DNA from: an uncultured Clostridia bacterium
Lineage (GTDB): Bacteria; Bacillota; Clostridia; TANB77; CAG-508
Direction: 5' to 3'
Assembly (NCBI GenBank): GCA_934133005.1
Contig: CAKPAI010000004.1
Location: 62,001-126,000, forward strand
Length of the DNA: 64,000 nucleotides
Shown here piece by piece: positions 44,483 through 53,664 of this stretch. A program made the position numbers and the translations under genes. Each line of letters begins with the position of its first letter. Within the stretch, counting starts at the first letter, position 1. The notes below the pieces were generated by a model. It was not told where the DNA came from, made no database searches, and was given only the letters and a program-made list of their open reading frames with translations.

Positions 44483-47176
44483 ATGAATAGTACAAATGGT
44501 GGTGAAAACAATACAGACAATGTACAAGAAGAAAAAGAACTAGTTGAGCAAAATGAAGAACTTGAAGAAGAAGAAAACGACGAGCAAGAAGAAAAAGCAA
44601 GGGCTGGAGCACAAGCTGTGGCAAATGCTAGTAAGAAAAAAGAAGAATTCAAGTTTGGACTAAAAGCGACAATAAAAAGAATTATACGAAAAGTAATAAT
44701 TGGTGCAATTATATTTGTGTTATTGGCTGGGTTTGCATGGGCCGTAATATCAGGAATATTAAATTCTATAAGTGATGCAATAAAGAATATAGGAAATTTA
44801 TTTACACCAACTTCGGCAGAAGAATTAGTTGATTTATCGGAAGGTATAAATATAACAGATGATAAGCTAGAAGGAATACTTGCGGTAATTAAAGAAAATG
44901 GGTTAACATTAGATGATTTATTTTTAAGTGGAGATACATTAGGATTAGATGAAGATTCAGAAGAATATAAAAATGAGCTTATGAAATATCTTAGACAATT
45001 CTTATTAGCTCAAGTATGTACAGAATATCCGGATTTTGGAATTGAAGAAGATGAGACACATTTTAACGGAATAATTAAAGTTAGAAGAGCAGCAAGTACA
45101 GCAGATAGTGTTGATGAAGCAAGAGATATGACATATGTAAGAAAAGATATATTTGAGGCAATGGTTAAAGCAATAAATCAAAATACTTTAAATATAGGAG
45201 AAGGTTCAGAATTACTTGTTGGATATACATTAGAGTCACTAAAAGCTATGATAAAAACTTATTATTCAATAGATAATAATGGAAATCTTTTCTTTGCAAA
45301 TGATGTGAAGACAACTATAATAATTGAAGGAATGGTAGTTAGTGTAACTTATGAGGTATCAATACAATCTATAAATTATAAGACTGTTGTTGAGAAATAC
45401 TCGATGCCAATGCAAGCAATATTATCATTGTGTGAAATTACTCAAAATCCACAATATGTATATGAATTTATTGAAGATTTTATTTTAGCAGGACATATTG
45501 ATATTACCATTTTGGATAACTTTTATACAGATACTTATGATAGTTGGTATGACTATCAAATAACAAAGGTGGTTAATACTTATACAAGAACATATGACGA
45601 GATGGATGGATGGTCTAGTTGGATACATTCTTCAACTCAAACAACATATCCAGAGTTTTTAGATAGACATCATTATACTAAAATAGTTGAAAGAACAGAA
45701 GGTACAGCTAAGGTAACTGATGTAGATACTTGGATGGTAAAGGTAAACTTTACATATAGTAACAAAAAAGATAATATTGAATATCCTCTAGGACAAGAAA
45801 AGGTTGTTGAAGATTGTGATTTACCAGACCCTTTACCAGAAAATACAACAACTTCATCAGATACTGTAAAAGTAGAAACTAAATATTCTTTTGGTGGTGG
45901 AAACTACTCACACTTTGTTCAAACTGAAACTTTAGTATATAATTTGTGGAATAAGGACAAGCAAGAAGTTGACGAAGTTGCAATTGAACAAAAGGCTAAA
46001 AACATAGTTGCACAGTGGGATGAGTACTTTAAACTTCCAAATGATAACAAAAAAACTCAAGCAGGTCCAATGATTGTAAGTGGACAAGAAATGTTTTTGG
46101 AATTATTAAATAGAGAAGAAACACAAAATCAAAGAGAAATATATAAATATCTATTATATATTTATACAAATGGACTATATGGTGAATCAAGTTTTGATAA
46201 AAGTCTTTATGAAGAAAATGAATTTATGACATATACTGTTGGATCTGAGGATATAATAGTACATACAGGCAAGTGTGATGCTAGTATGGTTTTGACTAAA
46301 GATGAGATAGAAAAGGCAATTAAAGCTTGCTATTCTGGGCAAATTAGATCGAATTTATTAAGTGCTGTAGATGCTTTTTACAGTATACAAAATAAATATA
46401 ATGTAAATGCAACTTTTGCAATTGCAATGACGATTGCAGAGTCCTCAGGTGGAACAAATTGGAATCTAATATCTTCTGAAACACATAACTGGTATAGTAT
46501 AAAAGGTTCTTACAGAGGTTCATCTTATACAGATAAAAATGGAACAAAATGGAGAAAATATTCAAGTTTTTCAGTAGCAACAGATGATTTTGCAGATTTA
46601 ATAGCAAATGGAAAACATTATTTTAGAGCTGGAAATTATACAGTAAGAACTATTATGCAAAAATATAATAATGGAAATGAAGCAGAAATAAGTAATTTAT
46701 TAACAGTAATGAGAAGATTGTATTCATCTCTAGGAAAAGAAGTATCAACTGTTGGTGGAACTGGCGATGGAAGCGAAAATTCGATGACTTATGATAGTGA
46801 AACTGTTGCAAAAGTTATGGAAGAAGCTAAAAAACATATTGGAAAGCCATATGTATTTGGTGCAAAAGGTCCTAATTCTTTTGATTGTTCAGGGTTCGTA
46901 AGTTATGCACTTAAAAAAGCAGGAGTACTAAAAGCAGGATATTCAGCTCAAGGATTATATAATGTAAGCACAAAAATATCTGCAAGTGAAGCTAAAGTTG
47001 GAGATTTAATATTCTTCACTAAAACTTATAATACAAGCTCAACAGTAACTCACGTAGGATTTTACTGCGGAAATGGAAAAATGCTTGACGCTAGTGGAAA
47101 TAGTGTAGGATACCATGACTTAACAAAATCATATTGGAAAACACATCTTTATGGTTATGGAAGAGTTATAAAATAG
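44483..47176 (+). CDS. VirB1-like bifunctional wall hydrolase: glucosaminidase/muramidase plus NlpC/P60
   Basis: 897 residues. An acidic cytoplasmic head (ELEEEENDEQEEKA), a membrane segment (about 72-92), a long unassigned extracytoplasmic region, then a lysozyme-like domain (about 620-755; AIAMTIAESSGGTNWNL carries the catalytic Glu) and an NlpC/P60 domain (about 780-897; Cys in FDCSGFVSY near 801, His in THVGFYCG near 856). The pair cuts glycan strands and peptide stems to open the wall for the transfer channel, as TcpG/CwlT-type proteins do. It follows the first VirB8-like gene by 10 bp. Confidence 0.88.
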   Translation: MNSTNGGENNTDNVQEEKELVEQNEELEEEENDEQEEKARAGAQAVANASKKKEEFKFGLKATIKRIIRKVIIGAIIFVLLAGFAWAVISGILNSISDAIKNIGNLFTPTSAEELVDLSEGINITDDKLEGILAVIKENGLTLDDLFLSGDTLGLDEDSEEYKNELMKYLRQFLLAQVCTEYPDFGIEEDETHFNGIIKVRRAASTADSVDEARDMTYVRKDIFEAMVKAINQNTLNIGEGSELLVGYTLESLKAMIKTYYSIDNNGNLFFANDVKTTIIIEGMVVSVTYEVSIQSINYKTVVEKYSMPMQAILSLCEITQNPQYVYEFIEDFILAGHIDITILDNFYTDTYDSWYDYQITKVVNTYTRTYDEMDGWSSWIHSSTQTTYPEFLDRHHYTKIVERTEGTAKVTDVDTWMVKVNFTYSNKKDNIEYPLGQEKVVEDCDLPDPLPENTTTSSDTVKVETKYSFGGGNYSHFVQTETLVYNLWNKDKQEVDEVAIEQKAKNIVAQWDEYFKLPNDNKKTQAGPMIVSGQEMFLELLNREETQNQREIYKYLLYIYTNGLYGESSFDKSLYEENEFMTYTVGSEDIIVHTGKCDASMVLTKDEIEKAIKACYSGQIRSNLLSAVDAFYSIQNKYNVNATFAIAMTIAESSGGTNWNLISSETHNWYSIKGSYRGSSYTDKNGTKWRKYSSFSVATDDFADLIANGKHYFRAGNYTVRTIMQKYNNGNEAEISNLLTVMRRLYSSLGKEVSTVGGTGDGSENSMTYDSETVAKVMEEAKKHIGKPYVFGAKGPNSFDCSGFVSYALKKAGVLKAGYSAQGLYNVSTKISASEAKVGDLIFFTKTYNTSSTVTHVGFYCGNGKMLDASGNSVGYHDLTKSYWKTHLYGYGRVIK

Positions 47177-47184
47177 GAGGGATT

Positions 47185-48447
47185 ATGAAAAAAGAAAAAG
47201 TTGTAATATGCTTTATTGGTATAATTGTAGTTATAATAATAGTATTAAGTGTTCTAATTTTGAAAATGAAAAGCGACAAAAATAGTTATATTCCTGCCAA
47301 TAATGAGGTGGATACTAATGAACAGTATGATATAGATGACGTTGATGAGGAAAACAATAATGTTCAAAAAGAAGTAAGACCTAATGCATGGAGTAGTGTA
47401 GATGATTACTTAAAACAATTTTTCGATAATATAAATAGTAATGAATATCTAGAAAATGTTACAGATATAAATAAGGAGGCTTCAATAATAAGTCAGTGTA
47501 GACAAATTGCAGGAACAAATAATATTTTAGATTATTTTGCTGAAGAAGTTTATACACTAGAAACAGATGAAGAAACTTTTTTCTGGACAAAAGGTTCTTT
47601 ATTTAATGAAACACAACGATATGAAATTTATATGAAGCTAGTAGTTGAAAATGGAAAGTATGAAATATTTAGCATTGATAATGACAGTTATAAAAATGAA
47701 ATAAATAATCTTTCAAAAGATAATTATACCAAAGTAGAAGTTTTATCAAATGACAATAATACTTTTAATATGGAAAATTCAATTAAAGATGAAGAACTTT
47801 TAAATAAATATTTTAATTACTTCATTAGATGTGCACAGACAGACCCAGAAAAAGCATATGAACTGTTGGATGATGAATATAAAGCTGAAAGATTCAAGTC
47901 GATTGATGATTTTAGAAAGTATTTGAGTCAAGTTGCAAATAGATTTGAAGATTTTCAAATTATTTCATATATGGTAAATGCAGGGGAAAAAGTAAGTTAC
48001 TTAGTTCAAGATGCAAAACAAAATAAATATCTGCTATTATATAATAGTGTAACAGATTTTAAATTTAGATTAGATGATTATACAATAGAAGATGTCGATT
48101 TTTCTGATAATTATAAGAATGCAAGTGATGAAACAAAAGTAAAAACAAATATTGCAAAATTTATGAAGATGATAAATAATTATGATTATGAAAAAGCATA
48201 TAATTTACTAGATGCAACATATAGAGCAAATAATTTCAAAACTCAAGAAAGCTATGAAGCATTTATAAAACAAAATTTTTATGCTAATAATTACTATTCA
48301 ATAGATAGTATTGTAGCACAAGGTGAAAATTATATAATACAAGTTACTTCTATAGAAGAAGCAAGAGTAGCATCTGACTATAAAGTAAATACGATAATTA
48401 TGAGATTAGGAACTGGAACAGATTTTAAGATGTCAATATCATTATAA
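47185..48447 (+). CDS. VirB8-like T4SS protein with two to three NTF2-type domains
   Basis: 420 residues from ATG 47185 (GGAGG just upstream; the ATG at 47134 lies inside the previous gene). A membrane segment (about 9-28), an acidic linker, then repeated helix-strand units: KYFNYFIRCAQTDPEKAYEL near 210 and KFMKMINNYDYEKAYNLLDA near 325, each followed by a FKS/FKT motif. Tandem NTF2-like domains occur in TcpC, the Gram-positive VirB8. It is the last gene of the T4SS locus before a terminator. It is related to the protein at 43513. Confidence 0.65.
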   Translation: MKKEKVVICFIGIIVVIIIVLSVLILKMKSDKNSYIPANNEVDTNEQYDIDDVDEENNNVQKEVRPNAWSSVDDYLKQFFDNINSNEYLENVTDINKEASIISQCRQIAGTNNILDYFAEEVYTLETDEETFFWTKGSLFNETQRYEIYMKLVVENGKYEIFSIDNDSYKNEINNLSKDNYTKVEVLSNDNNTFNMENSIKDEELLNKYFNYFIRCAQTDPEKAYELLDDEYKAERFKSIDDFRKYLSQVANRFEDFQIISYMVNAGEKVSYLVQDAKQNKYLLLYNSVTDFKFRLDDYTIEDVDFSDNYKNASDETKVKTNIAKFMKMINNYDYEKAYNLLDATYRANNFKTQESYEAFIKQNFYANNYYSIDSIVAQGENYIIQVTSIEEARVASDYKVNTIIMRLGTGTDFKMSISL

Positions 48448-48451
48448 AATT

Positions 48452-48494
48452 AAGACTTAAATTAGTGATAATTTACTAATTTGAGTCTTTTTTT
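48452..48494 (+). terminator. Terminator closing the T4SS locus
   Basis: AAGACTTAAATTAGT pairs with ACTAATTTGAGTCTT (one wobble), followed by a run of Ts. Confidence 0.88.
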
Positions 48495-48545
48495 ATGTAG
48501 TTAAGAATAATATAAATATTATATTAAAAGGTTGAAGGTACAAAG

Positions 48546-49793
48546 ATGAGAATAGAAAAAATAATATTTATATGCTTAATTATTTTAGTACTATTAGTAT
48601 CCACAGTTTGTGCAGATGATGTGGAAAATGAAGTAGAAAATGATATAGAAAATCAAATAGTAGAAGCGTCAGCTAAGGTTCAAGATTTTCCAAATATTAA
48701 TTCAAGAAGATATGTTGTTTTTGATAGAACATCAAAGCAAGTATTGTTTGGAAAAAATGAAAATGTAAAAGGCGCGATGGCATCTACAACAAAAATAATG
48801 ACTGCAATTGTAGTATTAGAAAATGCTAATTTAGATGAAGAAATACAAGTAAGTGCAAAATCTGCTGGGACAGGAGGCTCAAGACTAGGACTAAAAACAG
48901 GAGATAAAATTACAATTAATAATTTACTTTATGGATTAATGCTAAGGTCTGGAAATGATGCTGCAGTAGCTCTTGCTGAAAGTGTAGGAGGTAGTGTTTC
49001 AGAATTTGCAGATATGATGAATGAAAAAGCAAAAGAACTACATCTTACTTCAACTCATTTTGTAACACCTCATGGATTAGATAATAGCGAGCATTATACA
49101 ACGGCAGTTGAGCTTGCAAAAATAGCAGACTATGCAATGGAAAATGAAATGTTTTGCAAGATTGTTGGTACAAAAATTGCAACAATTTATATAAACGGAT
49201 ACGAAAAGCAAATTGCAAATACTAATGAATTACTAGGAAATTTGAATGGTGTTGTTGGTATAAAAACAGGTTTTACAAATAATGCAGGAAGATGTTTGGT
49301 AACTGAAACTAGAAGAGACAACATGGATATAATTGTGGTTGTTCTTGGTGCTGACACAAAAAAGTTCAGAACACAAGACAGTGTAAAATTGATAGAATAT
49401 ACTTATTCAAATTATGAAATGGTGGATGTTGAAAATTTAATAAAAAACGAATTTGAAAATTGGAAAAATATAAATTTACAAAGAATAAAAATAATAAAAG
49501 GAAAATCTAATGTTATAAATTTAAGACTATCTGAAATTGAAATCAAGCAAATGGCAATGAATAAAAGTGATATAGATAAAATTAAATTTGAAACAAATTG
49601 TATGACAACATTAGATGCTCCAATTAATGAAAATACTAAAATTGGAACAATGCAAATATCATTAGATGGAAAGATAATTGAATCAGTAGACCTTTTAACA
49701 AATGAGGAAATAACTAAAAAAGAGTGGAAAGACTATTTTGCAGAACTGCTAAAAATATTTAAAACACAGGTAGAATATTTTGAAAGAATGTAG
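48546..49793 (+). CDS. D-alanyl-D-alanine carboxypeptidase (PBP5/DacF type)
   Basis: 415 residues. Signal peptide (about 1-22), then an S11 peptidase domain with the three active-site motifs: STTKIM near 80 (Ser and Lys), SGN near 135 and KTG near 240. A C-terminal PBP5_C-like beta domain and an amphipathic helix (WKDYFAELLKIFKTQVEYF) for membrane attachment follow. It trims the terminal D-Ala of stem peptides and controls cross-linking. GAAGG lies before the ATG. Which paralogue (DacA, DacB or DacF) cannot be told. Confidence 0.93.
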   Translation: MRIEKIIFICLIILVLLVSTVCADDVENEVENDIENQIVEASAKVQDFPNINSRRYVVFDRTSKQVLFGKNENVKGAMASTTKIMTAIVVLENANLDEEIQVSAKSAGTGGSRLGLKTGDKITINNLLYGLMLRSGNDAAVALAESVGGSVSEFADMMNEKAKELHLTSTHFVTPHGLDNSEHYTTAVELAKIADYAMENEMFCKIVGTKIATIYINGYEKQIANTNELLGNLNGVVGIKTGFTNNAGRCLVTETRRDNMDIIVVVLGADTKKFRTQDSVKLIEYTYSNYEMVDVENLIKNEFENWKNINLQRIKIIKGKSNVINLRLSEIEIKQMAMNKSDIDKIKFETNCMTTLDAPINENTKIGTMQISLDGKIIESVDLLTNEEITKKEWKDYFAELLKIFKTQVEYFERM

Positions 49794-49898
49794 ATAATAT
49801 CTTATAATGGTATGAAAATTAATAAAGTATGTTGCATAGTGTAAAAAAATTATATTAGGATATACTCTTAATAAAATAAATAGAAAGGATGAGCATAT

Positions 49899-50162
49899 AT
49901 GGAAATATTTAATAATGATGATTATAAATTTATCAGCAACTTTATTGAACAAAAAATTCCTATTTTAAAAGAAAATAAAAATTTTAAAGAAAGCTATTTT
50001 GAACTTAATGATGCAATAGAAGAATTTGAGAAAATTTTACCGGAACAGCAAAAAGAGAAATTTGATGAAATTGTACAATTATTTTATAAAACAGAAGAAT
50101 ACTATTTTGCTTTTAGCTATTCACTTGGAGTAAAGTATGGGAAAGATTTAAATAAAATATAA
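49899..50162 (+). CDS. Small acidic helical protein of unknown function (DUF6809-like?)
   Basis: 87 residues, acidic and helical, without membrane segments (NNDDYKFISNFIEQKIPILK, then LPEQQKEKFDEIVQLFYKTEEYYFAFSY) and a terminal GVKYGKDL. The pattern 'LP...K..FDE.....E......S...G.K.G' resembles small Firmicutes proteins grouped as DUF6809, but that is from memory and tentative. AAAGGATGAG precedes the ATG. It is convergent with an XRE regulator across a shared terminator. Confidence 0.7.
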   Translation: MEIFNNDDYKFISNFIEQKIPILKENKNFKESYFELNDAIEEFEKILPEQQKEKFDEIVQLFYKTEEYYFAFSYSLGVKYGKDLNKI

Positions 50163-50168
50163 TAAAAA

Positions 50169-50207
50169 AACTTATAAATTAGCAGTTGCTAAATTTATAA
50201 GTTCTTA
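50169..50207. terminator. Bidirectional terminator between the small acidic gene and the XRE gene
   Basis: AACTTATAAATTAGCA pairs with TGCTAAATTTATAAGTT (one bulged base), A/T-runs on either side. Confidence 0.85.
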
Positions 50208-50209
50208 TT

Positions 50210-50539
50210 TTATTCTGATAAATAATAATCAATAAAGTGTAATATACAATTTTTGTCTCTTTTAGTTAATCTCTTAAATTTTTCATCATAAATTGAAACT
50301 GATTTTTTAACATCATCGTCTAATAAATCATATAAAATAATATCTGGTGTGATTTTATATACATTACATAATTTTATTAAGGTGTCTATACTTCCTTTTG
50401 ATAATCCCCTTTCAATCTGACTAATATGTCTTGGTTCTAATCCTGTTAATTCAGCTACTTGGTTTTGGGTTAAATTATTCCTTTGTCTATATTGCTGGCA
50501 TACTTTGCCAATATGTTTACTAATATTACTATTATTCAT
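50210..50539 (-). CDS. XRE-family transcriptional regulator
   Basis: 109 residues. Residues about 10-65 form the Cro/CI-type helix-turn-helix (YRQRNNLTQNQVAELTGLE, then ISQIERGLSKGSIDTLIKLC). A short C-terminal extension follows (DEKFKRLTKRDKNCILHFID), perhaps for dimerisation. Such one-domain regulators are often found beside mobile genes or surface-protein loci; here the divergent neighbour is the GLUG-repeat surface protein, a possible target. AAGGTAGG lies upstream of the ATG. No operator was identified. Confidence 0.9.
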   Translation of the reverse strand: MNNSNISKHIGKVCQQYRQRNNLTQNQVAELTGLEPRHISQIERGLSKGSIDTLIKLCNVYKITPDIILYDLLDDDVKKSVSIYDEKFKRLTKRDKNCILHFIDYYLSE

Positions 50540-50790
50540 ACTTATTCCTACCTTCTTTGTTTATAATATAATATTTTATAACATTTTTGAGAATGACTTT
50601 ATAAATGATAAAAATCAAAAATAAAATCATATTTTGATTAAAATGTATTTACAATATTTTTTTATTTTGGTAAAATTACAATTGATAAATATCGCTTTTT
50701 AGTTCCATAAAAGATTATATAAAACTAAGAAAAAGGATATACTATAACAAGATAGTAAATAGAAAAACACAGATGAAAGGATTTGATAAA

Positions 50791-52548
50791 ATGAATGTTT
50801 TTAATAAAAATAAGGGGATTACATTAGTTACACTTGTGGTTACAATAGTTGTTCTACTCATTCTAGCAGGAGTATCAATAAATTTAGTAATAGGACAAAA
50901 TGGGCTAATAACAAAGGCAAAGGAAGCAAAGGAGAAAACAGAACATGCAGCGAAAGATGAAGAAAGAATGTTTAATGAAATAGAACAAAGTATGACCAAA
51001 TATTTAGAACCATGGAGTGGAAATATAGCTAGTAGTTTTGCTTCAGGAGATGGAACAGAGGCAAACCCATATATAATAGAAAATGGAGAGCAATTAGCAT
51101 ATTTAGCAAGTAAAGTAAATGCAGGAGAAAAGTATAGCGGAAAATATATAAGCATAACACAATCAATAAATTTAGGTGGAAAAGAATTTACACCGATTGG
51201 AAGAAATATAGAAGAAACAGATGTGAATAATTTACAAACATATTTTGATGGAACATTAGATGGAAAAGAAAATACAATAACAGGAGTAAAAATAACTCAA
51301 ACAGATGTAGATGGAATAGGAATAGTAGGAGTACTAGGAGAGAATGGAACAATAAAAAACTTAAACACTTATGAAGGGACTGTCATGGGAAAACGTTTTG
51401 TAGGGGGAATTGTTGGATTAAATTATGGTAAAATTGAAAATTGTAGCAATAATTTAAAAATAACTGCAAAAAACGATTGCGGAGGAATAGTTGGATACCA
51501 AGTAGCTGGAACAATAACAAAATGCAGTAATAGAGGAGAAGTAACTACAAATAATTATCAAGCCGGAGGGATAGTTGGACGAAAATATGCAGGAACAGTA
51601 GCAGAATGTAGTAATAGTGGAATTATAACTGCAGATAAAGGAAATGCAGGAGGGATATCCGGAGACCAAGAAAATGGAACAATAACAGGATGCAGTAATA
51701 GTGGAGAGATAATTACGAAAGGAAGTCAAGCTGGAGGAATAGCTGGAACATTAGGTGCTGGAACAATAGAAAACTGTAGCAATAATGGAACAATAACTGC
51801 TAATGAACAAATGGCAGGAGGAATAGCTGGAAATCAAATAGCTGAAACAATAGAAAACTGTAGCAATAATGGAACAATAACTGCTAATACACAAATGGCA
51901 GGAGGAATAGCTGGATATCAAGAAGCTGGAACAATAGAAAACTGTAGCAATAATGGAACAATAACTGCTAATATACAAAAGGCAGGAGGAATAGCTGGAG
52001 CATTAGGTGCTGGAACAATAGAAAACTGTAGCAATAATGGCACAATAACTGCTAATACACAAACAGCAGGAGGAATAGCTGGATATCAAGTAGCTGGAAC
52101 AATAAAAAATTGTGCTAATGCATCTTCTATAATAGCCAAAGCAGAAATAGGTAGAGGAATAGCAGGTGGCATAGTAGGCCTTCAATCAGGAGGAGAAACA
52201 TATAATGTATATAACTCAGGAAATGTAACAACAGCAAACTTTTCAGATAGCACAGTAGATGCAGTAGGAGGAATAGTTGGATATCAAAAAGCTGGAACTA
52301 TAAGCAAAGCATATAATAAAGGTGAACTGACTGGTGGAGAAGCAACAGGTGGAATAATCGGTCAAAAGAACTTAGCACCAGAAGTAAATGAAACTTACTA
52401 TTACACAAGTCAAGACATAAAAGGAATAGGAAGTGAAACAGATACAAATACAGAAGTAACAGCTGTAGAAGATGTACAAGGAAAAACAGAAAAGACAAGT
52501 AAAAACATAGAATCGTTGCAAAGCTTTTTAACAGCGACAATGCCATAA
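50791..52548 (+). CDS. GLUG-repeat surface protein with prepilin-type N-terminus
   Basis: 585 residues from ATG 50791 (AAAGGA 9 nt upstream; ATG 50773 lies before it). The N-terminus NKNKGITLVTLVVTIVVLLI looks like a class III signal with cleavage after G, but position 5 is Thr rather than Glu. Residues about 85-560 are GLUG-type beta-helix repeats with the unit TIENCSNNGTITAN...AGGIAGYQ, many of 28 residues. The end is a short Glu/Thr tail without a sorting motif. It is probably exported by a type IV pilus-like route and displayed. The XRE gene is divergent. Adhesion is inferred. Confidence 0.82.
   Translation: MNVFNKNKGITLVTLVVTIVVLLILAGVSINLVIGQNGLITKAKEAKEKTEHAAKDEERMFNEIEQSMTKYLEPWSGNIASSFASGDGTEANPYIIENGEQLAYLASKVNAGEKYSGKYISITQSINLGGKEFTPIGRNIEETDVNNLQTYFDGTLDGKENTITGVKITQTDVDGIGIVGVLGENGTIKNLNTYEGTVMGKRFVGGIVGLNYGKIENCSNNLKITAKNDCGGIVGYQVAGTITKCSNRGEVTTNNYQAGGIVGRKYAGTVAECSNSGIITADKGNAGGISGDQENGTITGCSNSGEIITKGSQAGGIAGTLGAGTIENCSNNGTITANEQMAGGIAGNQIAETIENCSNNGTITANTQMAGGIAGYQEAGTIENCSNNGTITANIQKAGGIAGALGAGTIENCSNNGTITANTQTAGGIAGYQVAGTIKNCANASSIIAKAEIGRGIAGGIVGLQSGGETYNVYNSGNVTTANFSDSTVDAVGGIVGYQKAGTISKAYNKGELTGGEATGGIIGQKNLAPEVNETYYYTSQDIKGIGSETDTNTEVTAVEDVQGKTEKTSKNIESLQSFLTATMP
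51511..52098 (+). repeat. 84-bp tandem repeats in the GLUG gene
   Basis: Seven in-register 84-bp units (28 codons). The last four, 51763-52098, are nearly identical at DNA level, which suggests recent duplication or gene conversion and allows length changes by slippage. Confidence 0.9.
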
Positions 52549-52612
52549 TAGATTTCAAATAGAAATTTAAAGAAAAGAAAAATATTATTTAAAGGTAATA
52601 TTCTAAAAATAA

Positions 52613-52649
52613 CCTCATATACTAATAAAAATAGTGTATGAGGCTTTTT
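52613..52649 (+). terminator. Terminator after the GLUG gene
   Basis: CCTCATATACTA (52613-52624) pairs with TAGTGTATGAGG (52632-52643) with a wobble, then CTTTTT. Confidence 0.85.
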
Positions 52650-52817
52650 ATACAATTAAATAAAAAATAATAAAAATTAAATAAATCTAAAACTCAAATT
52701 GTTAGAGAATTTCTAATAATTTGAAATTATTTCTAGATTATAATTTGTGAATATGTACAAATAATTAAAATTAAAAAATTAGGTGAAAAATAAAATTGAT
52801 AAATGTTGATAAATGCG

Positions 52818-52846
52818 TTGACTTTAGGCAAAATGCATGATAAAAT
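52818..52846 (+). promoter_or_regulatory. Promoter of the str operon
   Basis: TTGACT at 52818-52823 and TGATAAAAT (extended -10, hexamer 52841-52846), 17 bp apart. Confidence 0.8.
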
Positions 52847-52876
52847 ATAGAGGCTAATAAAATAGGCTCTATATTT
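52843..52876. repeat. Inverted repeat across the str-operon transcription start
   Basis: AAATATAGAG (52843-52852) and CTCTATATTT (52867-52876), 14 bp apart, covering the -10 and the predicted start. The rest of the gap 52650-52817 is AT-rich and shows nothing else. Confidence 0.5.
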
Positions 52877-52922
52877 TTGAGCTTTATAAAATTAGTAATT
52901 TATTTTAGGAGGTGAAATTTAA

Positions 52923-53336
52923 GTGCCAACAATTAATCAATTAGTAAGAAAAGGAAGAAAAACAACTACAACAAAATCTACATCACCAGCTCTTCAACAT
53001 GGATACAATTCTATGAAGAAAAAGCAAACTGATAAAAGATCTCCACAAAAAAGAGGAGTATGTACAGTAGTTAAAACTGTTACACCTAAGAAGCCAAACT
53101 CAGCTTTAAGAAAAGTAGCCAGAGTTAAGTTATCAAACGGATACGAAGTAACATCTTATATTCCAGGAATTGGACACAACTTACAAGAGCACAGCGTTGT
53201 TCTAATAAGAGGTGGAAGAGTAAAAGACCTTCCAGGTGTTAGATACCACATTATAAGAGGAACTCTTGATACTGCAGGTGTTAAAGACAGAATGCAAGCT
53301 AGATCTAAGTATGGAGCTAAACGCCCTAAGAAATAA
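52923..53336 (+). CDS. rpsL: 30S ribosomal protein S12
   Basis: 137 residues, GTG start with AGGAGGTG. It carries the decoding-site loops PKKPNSALRK and RVKDLPGVRYH; the two lysines that mutate in streptomycin-resistant strains (K42 and K87 by E. coli numbering) are wild type. S12 lines the A-site and checks codon-anticodon fit. First gene of the str operon; the neighbouring rpoBC genes, usually upstream, are not here. Confidence 0.98.
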   Translation: MPTINQLVRKGRKTTTTKSTSPALQHGYNSMKKKQTDKRSPQKRGVCTVVKTVTPKKPNSALRKVARVKLSNGYEVTSYIPGIGHNLQEHSVVLIRGGRVKDLPGVRYHIIRGTLDTAGVKDRMQARSKYGAKRPKK

Positions 53337-53461
53337 AATTTGAACTTATAAACATCGTCTTGCGTCGTTAGTCATCACTTAAAAAATGCTCAATGTACCA
53401 AGCGTACATTTCCGCTTTTTTAGTTCGACTGCCTTGCAATACTTGTTTCTAAATTCAAATT
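53337..53461 (+). promoter_or_regulatory. Structured RNA element 1 in the rpsL-rpsG gap
   Basis: A long imperfect hairpin with paired blocks AATTTGAA/TTCAAATT, AAAC/GTTT, TTGC/GCAA, AGTC/GACT, ACT/AGT, AAAAAA-t-GC/GCTTTTTT and AATGTAC/GTACATT. Its internal loops (CGTC with TACTT; TCGTT with GCCTT; TC with TCC) match element 2 at 54125. The two copies change paired bases together. Confidence 0.7.
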
Positions 53462-53664
53462 CGGTTAGTATAAATTAACCAAATTCAATAACTTAGATTA
53501 CACAAAAAGAGTGCATATAGCTTACTAGTTTGAGTTGAAACTTAAATTTAAGATATATAGCACTAAACGAAAGAGTTTGAGAATAATAGTATTAAACTTT
53601 TTAGAGTACCGTTAGATACTTTGGCAAAAAATAAAGTATCAAATTTAATAAGGAGGGAAGAATA
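53462..53664 (+). other. Remainder of the rpsL-rpsG gap
   Basis: Holds further small hairpins, GGTTA-gtataaat-TAACC at 53463 and GATACTTT...AAAGTATC near 53615-53640, and ends with AAGGAGGG for rpsG. No gene is seen; the leader length is unusual for an str operon. Confidence 0.5.

Noticed and set aside
51511..52098. CRISPR-like regular repetition
   Set aside because: The units are contiguous 84-bp coding repeats in frame with a protein, with no unique spacers.
51454..52185. Antisense Ser/Tyr/Cys-rich open frames across the GLUG repeats
   Set aside because: They are the complement of repeated codons, lack ribosome sites and repeat with the 84-bp unit.
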